NCBI GenBank assembly: GCA_031549115.1
Contig: JAVBQJ010000100.1
Coordinates: 1-19,165, forward strand
DNA from: JAVBQJ01 sp031549115
Lineage (GTDB): Bacteria > Verrucomicrobiota > Lentisphaeria > Victivallales > Victivallaceae
Direction of reading: 5' to 3'
Length of the DNA: 19,165 nucleotides
The translations under genes and the position numbers were made by a program. Position 1 is the first letter of the stretch. Each line of letters opens with the position of its first letter. A model generated the notes under the pieces. That model searched no databases. It had not been told where the DNA came from and saw only the letters and a list, made by a program, of their open reading frames with translations. This document shows positions 7,205-13,868 of this stretch, in pieces.

Positions 7205-8464
7205 ATGCGTACCATCGGAATCGACGCCGGCACCACCCGTTTCAAGGGGGTGTTATGTGAAAATGGCAAAATCCTGCGCCGCGCCGAAGTCGCGGTCGCC
7301 TACAGCCTCAACGCCGAACGGGTGGAAATCGACCCGGAGGAGCACTGGCGGCAATTCGCCGGATTGCTCCGCGAGTTGAGCGAAAACACCGCCGTCGACG
7401 CCGTCGCGGTGGCGGCCGCCTCCGGCAACAGTCTTTTGCTCGATTTCGCGGGGCAGCCGCTGACGCCGATCATCAGCTGGCTGGACCAGCGCGGCGAACA
7501 CGAAGAGCTGCCGGCGTTGGCCGGATTGGAAGCCGAAACCATGCGCCGGATCACCGGCTGGCCGTGCATCCGGATTTTCCCGCCCGCCCATCTGGCGTGG
7601 TGGCACAAACATACGCCGGAGCTGCTGCGGCAAGCACAGGTTTCGCAGAGCCATTCGTTTCTATTGTACCGGCTGACCGGATGGCAGGCGCTGGACGATT
7701 CCAGCGCGACGCCGCTCCTGCTGGTCGATCAAACGACGCGGAATTACGATCCGGGCCTATTGGCGCGCTTCGGGTTGCGGCGCAGTCAGTTGCCGGAGTT
7801 GCTGCGCAGCGGCGACCTGATCGGCACGGTTACGCCGGAAGCGGCGCAGGCGACCGGGTTGACGACCGCGACCCGGGTGGCGGCGGGGAGCTTCGACCAC
7901 CCCGCCGGGGCGCGAAGCTGCGGAATCGTCAACGAAGGGCAGTTGTTGCTGTCGTGCGGCACCTCGTGGGTCGGTTTTTTCCCGTGCGCGTCGCGCGAAC
8001 GGATTTTGGAGGCGAAGCTGTTGTGCGATCCGTTTACCTCCGCCGACAACGGGTTATGGGGGGCGATTTTTTCGATTCCGGGGATCGGGCGGATCATCGA
8101 CCGGTATGTGACCGAATACGTGGCGCAAGGGAGCGATCAACCGCACCGGCGCTTCGATGAATTGGCGGCTTCGGTGCCGGACGCGGGGGGCGTACGGATC
8201 GATCTCACCGGACCCTATCGGAAGCCGGAGGCGCCGGAAGCGCGGGTGGCGCGGGCCTTGATGGAGGAAGCGGCGCGGCTGTTGGCGCTGGAAATGCGGC
8301 GCTTGACACAGTATGGTATGGCGTTCCGGGAAGCGGTGATGATCGGGGGCCCGACGAAGAGCCCGGTATGGCCGGGAATCGTGGCGGAACATACCGGCCT
8401 GAAGCTGACGACCGCCGACAGTTACGCCGGAGCAGAGGGCGCTGCAATGTTGGCAAAAAAATAA
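7205..8464 (+). CDS. FGGY-family carbohydrate kinase
   Basis: This 419-aa sugar kinase of the actin/hexokinase-like FGGY family (xylulo-, rhamnulo-, fuculo- and glycerokinases) shows IDAGTT (6-11, phosphate-1 loop), SWLDQR (91-96), GSFDHPAGA with Asp231 as the likely catalytic base, and CGTSW (251-255, phosphate-2 loop). The adenosine-binding region is MIGGPTKSPVW (379-389), followed by GAEGAAM. It is somewhat shorter than most FGGY kinases (about 480-500 aa), though both lobes appear complete. It should phosphorylate a sugar or polyol with ATP in the cytoplasm, and the product could be the DeoR effector. Translation is coupled to the aminotransferase gene: there is a one-base gap, with GGGGAAA at 7194-7200 as ribosome-binding site. 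Structured repeat copy 2 follows 26 bases after the stop. Confidence 0.92.
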   Translation: MRTIGIDAGTTRFKGVLCENGKILRRAEVAVAYSLNAERVEIDPEEHWRQFAGLLRELSENTAVDAVAVAAASGNSLLLDFAGQPLTPIISWLDQRGEHEELPALAGLEAETMRRITGWPCIRIFPPAHLAWWHKHTPELLRQAQVSQSHSFLLYRLTGWQALDDSSATPLLLVDQTTRNYDPGLLARFGLRRSQLPELLRSGDLIGTVTPEAAQATGLTTATRVAAGSFDHPAGARSCGIVNEGQLLLSCGTSWVGFFPCASRERILEAKLLCDPFTSADNGLWGAIFSIPGIGRIIDRYVTEYVAQGSDQPHRRFDELAASVPDAGGVRIDLTGPYRKPEAPEARVARALMEEAARLLALEMRRLTQYGMAFREAVMIGGPTKSPVWPGIVAEHTGLKLTTADSYAGAEGAAMLAKK

Positions 8465-8490
8465 AAAAATTGAATTCAAAAAAATAAAAA

Positions 8491-8705
8491 TAGAGCTGCG
8501 AAGCAGCGGTTCTGCACTCCGTCATACGGAGGCGCGGTCCAGCGGGCGAATTCCGCTGGTCGATCCCAGAAGGGATCGAAATCCAGGGAAGGATCGCCGG
8601 GAGGCGATCCGGAGCCGCCCGAGGTAGCGATGGTGCAGGGAGAGCGAAGCGATTCCCGGAACATAGAGCGGACGAGGCCGCCGCACCGGCGGCGAACATT
8701 CAACC
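8491..8705 (+). repeat. Structured intergenic repeat, copy 2
   Basis: This is the second copy of the element at 604-840, same orientation, with the same TAGAGC start, AACATTCA end and A-rich left flank. Stems: A 8495-8499/8503-8507; B 8517-8522/8526-8531; C 8539-8545/8553-8559; D 8561-8567/8572-8578 (AGAA loop, lacking the inner hairpin of copy 1); E 8591-8598/8603-8610 (8 bp, GGGA loop, perfect here); F around 8638-8657, containing GCGAAGC; G 8677-8682/8688-8693. Compared with copy 1, paired substitutions keep pairing: C610-G618 becomes T8497-A8505 in stem A, C657-G665 becomes G8545-C8553 in stem C, and two adjacent pairs in stem D change from C-G to A-T and T-A. TAGAGC recurs at 8664-8669. 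It lies between the kinase and amidohydrolase genes; the AGGAG ribosome-binding site (8710-8714) lies just outside it. Confidence 0.85.
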
Positions 8706-8722
8706 AATTAGGAGCATACCAA

Positions 8723-9760
8723 ATGCCACATGATATCGATTACACCCCGGCGGAGCGCCGGATCTGGGAGCGGGAGTTCGCGGACTTCGTGCCGGAACAG
8801 GTCTTCGACGCCCACATTCACATCATGCGCCGCGATTCTTTCCATGGCGACGTCCCGGCGGACGACTTCCGGCAGAAGTTCGGCGGCGAATTCCGCTGGG
8901 AACAGTGGCGGGCGTACAGCCGCGCCTGCTTCCCGGAGCGCCGCGTCGGCTGCAACGCCTTCGGCTTTCCGGACCGGAAGACCGACCGCGATCGGGCGGA
9001 CGCGTATATCGGCAGCGGCGCGGACGGCGTGGAAAACTTCGGTATGGCGTTGACCGATCCGGTGGAGTCCGCCGCCGTGCTGGCACGGCGCGTCCAATGC
9101 AACCGCCTGATCGGCTACAAACCGTATTGGAATATGGTCACCGGCAAGCCGGCTTCGGAGGTGACGATCGCCGATATGCTGCCCGACGCGCAATTGGAGG
9201 AGGCGGGCAAACACCGCTGGATCGTGACCTTGCACATTCCGCGCCCCGGCCGGCTCGCGGACCCGGTCAACCAGCGCGACATGGTCGCGGTCTGCCGCCG
9301 GCACCCCGAAGTCACCTTCCTATTCGCCCACATCGGCCGGGCCTACTTCCGCAGCAACGTCGAGGGTTTCCTCGACGGCATCGCCGCGTGCCCGAACGCG
9401 TGGCTCGACACCGCGATGGTCAATCACGAGGGGGTGCTGGCGTATGCGTTCCGGCACTTTCCGCGCGAACGGATGGTGTTCGGCTCCGACGCGCCGATCG
9501 CGTTTCTGCGCGGCAAATCGATCGAGGTCAACGAACAATACGCCTATCTGATGGCCGAACCGTACGCGATCGGGACGTCGGTTTCGGCAATCGGAAGCCC
9601 ATTGACCTTCACCACCTTCTATTACGAACAATTGCGCGGGATCCGGGCGGCGGCGCGGGACGCCGGATTGACGCCGCGCGAGGTGGAAAACTTTTTTGCC
9701 GCCAATGCCGTTGCCTTGTTTCGTTCCGTCTATCAACATAACTATGGAGTGCAGCCATGA
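8723..9760 (+). CDS. Amidohydrolase_2 family metal-dependent hydrolase
   Basis: This is a 345-aa TIM-barrel protein of the amidohydrolase_2 branch, which includes sugar lactonases, decarboxylases and uronate-isomerase-like enzymes. The metal motif is DAHIH (29-33). Further candidate ligands or catalytic residues are Lys133 in GYKPYW, His171 in LHIPR, His203 in AHIGR and Asp256 in FGSDAP. The start at 8723 is set by AGGAG (8710-8714) with eight-base spacing; an earlier in-frame ATG at 8630 lies inside the structured repeat and is rejected. The stop overlaps the next start codon as ATGA (9757-9760), so it is coupled to the isomerase-like gene. Beside a kinase and an isomerase, a lactone- or C-C-cleaving role in sugar breakdown is possible, but nothing in the sequence fixes it. 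Confidence 0.88.
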   Translation: MPHDIDYTPAERRIWEREFADFVPEQVFDAHIHIMRRDSFHGDVPADDFRQKFGGEFRWEQWRAYSRACFPERRVGCNAFGFPDRKTDRDRADAYIGSGADGVENFGMALTDPVESAAVLARRVQCNRLIGYKPYWNMVTGKPASEVTIADMLPDAQLEEAGKHRWIVTLHIPRPGRLADPVNQRDMVAVCRRHPEVTFLFAHIGRAYFRSNVEGFLDGIAACPNAWLDTAMVNHEGVLAYAFRHFPRERMVFGSDAPIAFLRGKSIEVNEQYAYLMAEPYAIGTSVSAIGSPLTFTTFYYEQLRGIRAAARDAGLTPREVENFFAANAVALFRSVYQHNYGVQP

Positions 9761-11106
9761 AGCCCTGGAAAATCGGATTGCTCGGTTTGTATTTGCAACT
9801 TTACGACGATCTGTTGCCGGAATGCCGCCCCGCGATGGATGAATTTTACCGGCAAATTCAGGAGGAATACCGGAAGCGCGGCGTCACCGTCGTGGCTTCG
9901 CCTCTGGTCCGCACCAAGCCGGAATGCGCCGCGGCCGTCGCCGCGTTTGAAGACGCCGGCGTGGATGCCGTCGTTTCGCTGCATCTGGCCTATTCGCCGT
10001 CGCTCGAATCCGCCGATGTGCTCGCGCAAAGCCGCCTGCCGCTGGTGATGCTCGACACCACCCCGGATTATACCTTCGGTTATGACGAGGTCGGCAAACT
10101 GATGAACAATCACGGCATCCACGGCGTTCAGGACCTGGGCAATCTGCTGCTGCGCCGGGACAAAGCCTTTCTGATCTGCGCCGGCCACTGGCGCGAAAGC
10201 GACGTGATCGACCGCAGCATCCGGGCGATCCGGGCGGCGGCGATGACGACACGCCTCACCACCGCGCGCGTCGGCAGTGTCGGCGGCGAATTCGCCGGTA
10301 TGGGGGATTTCGTGGTGCCGCCGGGGACCTTCGGCATGACCGTGGTCGAATACACCGCAGGTCCGGAAGCCACCCCGGAAGAGCTGGCGGCGGAAAAAGC
10401 CGACAATGCCAAACGCTTTGCCGCCGGAACCATGAGCGAAGCCGCCTGCGAACGAACGCTGCGGGCCTGTTTGCGTTTGCGCAAATGGATCGAAAAAGAA
10501 CAACTCGACGCCTTCACCATCTGTTTTCCCGGCATCACCACCGCCTCGGGGTGGGAAACGGTGCCGTTTCTGGAAGCCTCCAAAGCGATGACGCGCGGCA
10601 TCGGCTACGCCGGTGAAGGCGACGTCCTGACCGCCGCGGTCAACGCCGCGCTGCATCGCGGCTTCGATGCGGTGTCGTTTTCGGAGATGTTCTGCCCGGA
10701 CTGGGGCGCCAATCGGATTTTCCTGAGCCACATGGGCGAAATCAACGCCGACCTGACGGCGGCGCCGCCGTTGCTGTACGAATCCGACTACCGTTTCAGC
10801 GCCACGGCGGCGCCGGTGGTGGTATCCGGCTGCTTCCGGGCGGGAACGGCGGCCATGGTGAATCTGGCGCCGCAACGCGACGGCTTCCGCCTGATCGTCG
10901 CCCCCGGAACCGCCAATGCGCCGGAGCGCCCGTCCCAGACCGGCAACCAGGGGTGGTTCTGCCCGGCTCAGCCGGTAGCCGAATTTCTGGAAAACTACAC
11001 CAGAGCGGGCGGAACCCATCACCTGGCACTGGTATACGACGCCGATCCCCAAATATTGGCGGACTTCGCCCACCTGATGCACTGGGAATATACGCTTCTG
11101 AAGTGA
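9757..11106 (+). CDS. L-fucose/L-arabinose isomerase-like protein
   Basis: This is a 449-aa protein of the fucose/arabinose isomerase superfamily (Mn-dependent aldose-ketose isomerases). Segments matching the family are NNHGIHGVQDLGN (117-129), YAGEGDVLTAA (284-294, Glu287), FSEMFCPDW (308-316, Glu310), FLSHMGEIN (322-330, His325) and GGTHHLALVYDAD near the end (His421). By comparison with AraA, Glu287, Glu310, His325 and His421 would be the four metal ligands; this is my alignment by eye. It should interconvert an aldose and a ketose and feed the upstream FGGY kinase. The ATG overlaps the stop of the amidohydrolase, with GGAG at 9746-9749. It is the last gene of the operon and is followed by the hairpin-rich non-coding region. 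A non-isomerase role is possible, since many members of this superfamily are untested. Confidence 0.86.
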   Translation: MKPWKIGLLGLYLQLYDDLLPECRPAMDEFYRQIQEEYRKRGVTVVASPLVRTKPECAAAVAAFEDAGVDAVVSLHLAYSPSLESADVLAQSRLPLVMLDTTPDYTFGYDEVGKLMNNHGIHGVQDLGNLLLRRDKAFLICAGHWRESDVIDRSIRAIRAAAMTTRLTTARVGSVGGEFAGMGDFVVPPGTFGMTVVEYTAGPEATPEELAAEKADNAKRFAAGTMSEAACERTLRACLRLRKWIEKEQLDAFTICFPGITTASGWETVPFLEASKAMTRGIGYAGEGDVLTAAVNAALHRGFDAVSFSEMFCPDWGANRIFLSHMGEINADLTAAPPLLYESDYRFSATAAPVVVSGCFRAGTAAMVNLAPQRDGFRLIVAPGTANAPERPSQTGNQGWFCPAQPVAEFLENYTRAGGTHHLALVYDADPQILADFAHLMHWEYTLLK

Positions 11107-11216
11107 ACTGTAGTGGGTGTGGTGATTTATAACGGTGGATGCGGGGCCGCATTGCGCCCCGGCTGACGCGGGGGCCTGCCCCCATTCCCCCGGATCGCTC
11201 GGCCGCTCGGCTTCAC

Positions 11217-11244
11217 GCTTTTGCCGCCAATTGGCGGCAAAAGC
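11217..11244. repeat. 28-bp perfect palindrome
   Basis: Twelve-base arms (GCTTTTGCCGCC and its exact complement) surround AATT, giving a perfect 28-bp palindrome. As RNA it would form a 12-bp stem with a 4-base loop on either strand. The following bases (TCTCTT) are only partly T-rich, so it is a weak intrinsic-terminator candidate for the upstream + operon and a better hairpin-element candidate. Confidence 0.85.
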
Positions 11245-11327
11245 TCTCTTCGGTTACGAAAACGCTGCCGCGTTTTCGCGACCGACCCCCTCAGCGCGCT
11301 GAAGCGCGCCGTTCGCCGGGGGTGGCT

Positions 11328-11380
11328 CCGTGCCGCGCTCCTTGGCGCAAGCTTCGCTGCGCCAATTCCTAGCGGCACGG
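11328..11380. repeat. Nested two-stage hairpin
   Basis: The outer stem CCGTGCCGC (11328-11336) pairs with GCGGCACGG (11372-11380). The inner stem TTGGCGCA (11342-11349) pairs with TGCGCCAA (11358-11365). The apex holds GCTTCGC (11351-11357), whose complement GCGAAGC is the same mini-hairpin motif seen in the two structured repeats elsewhere in the window. Confidence 0.75.
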
Positions 11381-11508
11381 TCGCGCCTGACCGGCGCTCC
11401 GACCTGTGCGCGCTCACGAGTGAATAGTGTCGCAATGGGCGCGCGACAACGGTATATAGCCGTCGGTGGCGTGCTCGTCGCCGGCTATATGGTGCGCCAA
11501 TCAACCGT

Positions 11509-11548
11509 GTCCGTTGTCGTCCGTTGAAGTCCGTTGCCGTCCGTTGTC
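11509..11548. repeat. 10-bp tandem repeat, four units
   Basis: Four head-to-tail 10-base units start at 11509, 11519, 11529 and 11539. The first eight bases, GTCCGTTG, are invariant; the last two are TC, AA, CC and TC. GACAACGG at 11445-11452 is the exact complement of CCGTTGTC in units 1 and 4, so either unit could close a stem around the hairpin at 11454-11490. The period is close to one helical turn. Confidence 0.85.
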
Positions 11549-11571
11549 ACGCACACACCGGTCTCAGCCGG

Positions 11572-13746
11572 TCAGTCCAGCTCCAACGTTTCCTTTGCCG
11601 CCGGTTTCTTCAGGATCACGTCGTAAAGAATCGACCAGCGCGGCTGCGGCGGTTCGACGTTGATGCCGCGAATCCAGTAATCGTATTCGCGCGCGATGAC
11701 GCCGTTGCCGTGCTGCAGCTTCAGCCAAAAATTCAGGTAGTCGAGGAAGCGGACGTCGCCATTGGGCACGGCATAGGCGATCAGGTCCTTGAACTGCTTC
11801 CGGGGGATGAACACATCATACTCGGGGTGTTTGATGGCCTGGGCAGAACCGTTTTCCGCCGCCAGCAGCAGTGCGTCGGCCTGGACCTCTCCGGAAAAGA
11901 AGTCGTCGTAGCTATTCAGCAGAATTCTCCTGCTGGGGAGATTGAGTTTGGTCAGCCGGTCATAATTGGCGCCGGCCATGGCGGCAATGGAGAAATTCGG
12001 ACTCAGCATCTGCTCCGGATGCTCCTGCAGCTGCGACTTGAGGAAGTCCGGCACCAGCAACGCCATCGAAAGCTCCATATAGTGATCGGTCAATCCGACC
12101 TTCCCCAGCCGTTCGGCGCTGATCGAAATTTCGGACATCACAATATCGACGAGATTTCCATTCAACACCTCCTCCAGACGGTCGTACTCGATCGGATAGA
12201 ATTCGATTTCCCGGCAGCCGAGATCCGTACCGAGCTTCCCGGCCATCGCAATATCGAATCCGACCAGTTCGCCGCGGTCGTTGAAAAAGGCGAACGGAAG
12301 CACATTGCTGTTGAATCCGACCCGCAGCACGCCGGTTTCCCGGATCCGGTCCAGCCTGCTGCCCGTGTTCGCTCCGGCCGCCGCCTCCGGCAGCCGGTCG
12401 AACACCCGGAGCGGCAGGTCGCAATCGATTTTCATCGCGTTCAACACGATGCGCTGATCCTTCGGCGGCGGCAGACAGCGGCTCAAGCCCCAGTGCAACC
12501 CGGGCAGCACCACCGCAATCACCGCCGCAATCACCGCCAGCCGTACCCAGATCCGCCGCCAGTTCCACACCGTGCAACGGGTCATCCACGCGGTGAACAG
12601 CGCCGAAAACGCCAGTACCGCGCAGGCCTCCACCGTGTGTTTGACGTTGTCGGTGATCACGCTGGAAAGCAGAAAAACTTCGAACAGATCCGACGGCAGC
12701 CGGAACATGCCCAGCAGGAACGGAATCGCCACCTTGGCGCTCCCGAACATGGTCAGCAGGCCGGCCCCATACAACTCCAAATAACCGGTCAGTCCGAAGC
12801 TGACATTGGAAAACCAACCGGAAAAGAGAATGAAAAACAGATCCATCAACTGCCCCGCGCACGGCACGATGAAGGTGATCGGGACGATGATCTTGGCGAT
12901 CGATTCGGCCTCGGAGGTCAGCTTCGAATGCTTCTGAAACAGGTTGCGGATATTCTCCACCAGCAGCGGCAGCACGATGAACAAACTGCCGGTCAACAGC
13001 ACCGTCAACATCGCCGCGCGGCTTTCCTTCATCACCTCGCGGTAGCCGAATGGCGTGAACGCCGTCAACGCCAGCGGCAGAATCAGGAAAAAGAACAGCG
13101 CCGCCATCACCAGATAGACACTCAGATACACCTCAATCCGGCCGATGTCCTCGAGCCGCATCGTCCCGGCGGCCTTGGCCACCAGTGCGAAAATCCCGAT
13201 CGGCGACAGCTTCACCAGCATCATATTCAACTTCGACAGCACCTCCGAGGCGGTATCGAGCAGGTTCAACAGCACCTGCTTGCGCTCGACCCGCATCAGC
13301 ACCACACCGCACAGAATACTGAAAATCGTCACCGCCGGCACCGTATTGTTGGCCAGCGCGTGAAACGGATTGGAGGGAATGAACAATTGAATGTAATTGA
13401 CCGCGGGGCCGCGATCCAGCAAGTTCGGGCTGAAAAACGACGACGACTGCCACGCCGGGAAAGTCAGCGGCATCGCCGACATCAGCAGAAATACGACCCC
13501 CCACAATATCAGAATCATCAACGCGCCGCGCCGCGCCAGCAGCTTCGCCTCCTCCGGTTCCAGACAGCCGAAGCTCTGGATCAGCGACACGAAAATATAC
13601 GGCAACACGCTGATCTGCATGATGGCGATGAAAGCCTGTCCGACAATTCCCAGATTTCCGCACCATTCCCCGAAAAACAGACCGGCGGCCACGCCGAACA
13701 CCACCGCCAACATGATCAACGAACTCAATGATATTTTCTTCGCCAT
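11572..13746 (-). CDS. Dicarboxylate symporter-like membrane domain fused to a solute-binding domain
   Basis: This 724-aa chimera combines two transport modules. Residues 1 to about 420 are a multi-span membrane domain resembling sodium:dicarboxylate symporters (SDF/DAACS), with family-like segments such as NNTVPAVTIFSILCGVVL (133-150) and VKLSPIGIFALVAKAAG (178-194). After a last hydrophobic span (about 402-420), residues 465-690 form a family 3 periplasmic solute-binding domain, with LDRIRETGVLRVGFN (465-479), FAFFNDRGELVGFDIAMA (486-503) and a C-terminal lobe. The canonical symporter N-M-D-G-T motif is absent; the corresponding stretch reads TFIVPCAGQLMDLF (291-304). The later D-x2-R-T/N-x-x-D region is also not recognisable (VITDNVKHTVEA). 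The binding domain would lie outside the inner membrane, tethered to the carrier, probably for an amino or dicarboxylic acid. The gene diverges from the amidohydrolase at 13869 and shares its symmetric promoter. Confidence 0.88.
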   Translation of the reverse strand: MAKKISLSSLIMLAVVFGVAAGLFFGEWCGNLGIVGQAFIAIMQISVLPYIFVSLIQSFGCLEPEEAKLLARRGALMILILWGVVFLLMSAMPLTFPAWQSSSFFSPNLLDRGPAVNYIQLFIPSNPFHALANNTVPAVTIFSILCGVVLMRVERKQVLLNLLDTASEVLSKLNMMLVKLSPIGIFALVAKAAGTMRLEDIGRIEVYLSVYLVMAALFFFLILPLALTAFTPFGYREVMKESRAAMLTVLLTGSLFIVLPLLVENIRNLFQKHSKLTSEAESIAKIIVPITFIVPCAGQLMDLFFILFSGWFSNVSFGLTGYLELYGAGLLTMFGSAKVAIPFLLGMFRLPSDLFEVFLLSSVITDNVKHTVEACAVLAFSALFTAWMTRCTVWNWRRIWVRLAVIAAVIAVVLPGLHWGLSRCLPPPKDQRIVLNAMKIDCDLPLRVFDRLPEAAAGANTGSRLDRIRETGVLRVGFNSNVLPFAFFNDRGELVGFDIAMAGKLGTDLGCREIEFYPIEYDRLEEVLNGNLVDIVMSEISISAERLGKVGLTDHYMELSMALLVPDFLKSQLQEHPEQMLSPNFSIAAMAGANYDRLTKLNLPSRRILLNSYDDFFSGEVQADALLLAAENGSAQAIKHPEYDVFIPRKQFKDLIAYAVPNGDVRFLDYLNFWLKLQHGNGVIAREYDYWIRGINVEPPQPRWSILYDVILKKPAAKETLELD

Positions 13747-13787
13747 AATTCTTCTTTATTATATCCCGGTTAGTTTTGTCGACACGA

Positions 13788-13837
13788 AATATACATGCGG
13801 ATTGGAGGATTGCAAATCGTAAACCCGCATGTATATT
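13788..13837. promoter_or_regulatory. Symmetric bidirectional promoter with shared palindromic -35 box
   Basis: Thirteen-base arms AATATACATGCGG (13788-13800) and CCGCATGTATATT (13825-13837) are exact complements. Their centre of symmetry (between 13812 and 13813) is also the centre of the palindrome TTGCAA (13810-13815). On the + strand TTGCAA, 16 bases, then TATATT (13832-13837) forms a sigma-70-like promoter for the gene at 13869. On the - strand the same TTGCAA, 16 bases, then TATATT (complement of 13788-13793) forms an equal promoter for the symporter fusion. The rest of the 24-base spacer is not symmetric. The arms could also be an operator. Confidence 0.65.
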
Positions 13838-13868
13838 GTACAAACAACCGAATGGAGAGCCAAACAAG

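Larger units (their letters stand above)
11107..11571. other. 465-base non-coding, hairpin-rich region between convergent genes
   Basis: No credible gene is present. The stretch lies between two converging stop codons and is almost continuously self-complementary. Stems: 11143-11147/11156-11160 (GGGGC/GCCCC), 11170-11174/11179-11183 (GGGGG/CCCCC), the 28-bp palindrome 11217-11244, 11257-11265/11270-11278 (CGAAAACGC/GCGTTTTCG), 11286-11290/11318-11322 enclosing 11294-11299/11304-11309, the nested stem at 11328-11380, 11454-11461/11483-11490 enclosing 11468-11471/11479-11482, and 11557-11561/11568-11572, which touches the symporter stop. A 10-bp tandem repeat sits at its right side. Bidirectional termination is one possible role, but none of the stems has a clear T-run. 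The regularity suggests a genomic repeat family or structured RNA. It does not share primary sequence with the repeats at 604-840 and 8491-8705. Confidence 0.7.

Noticed and set aside
11127..11504. Possible small genes in the convergent gap on either strand
   Set aside because: The frames consist of translated hairpin repeats rich in Arg, Pro and Ala, with no ribosome-binding sites and no domain resemblance.
11509..11548. CRISPR array
   Set aside because: The units are 10 bases, directly abutting and without spacers; no cas genes are present in the window.
11524..13731. 735-codon open frame on the + strand
   Set aside because: It lies entirely opposite the symporter-binding-protein gene, which has clear domains. 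The frame is rich in Gln, His and Arg, as expected for the mirror of a GC-rich gene.
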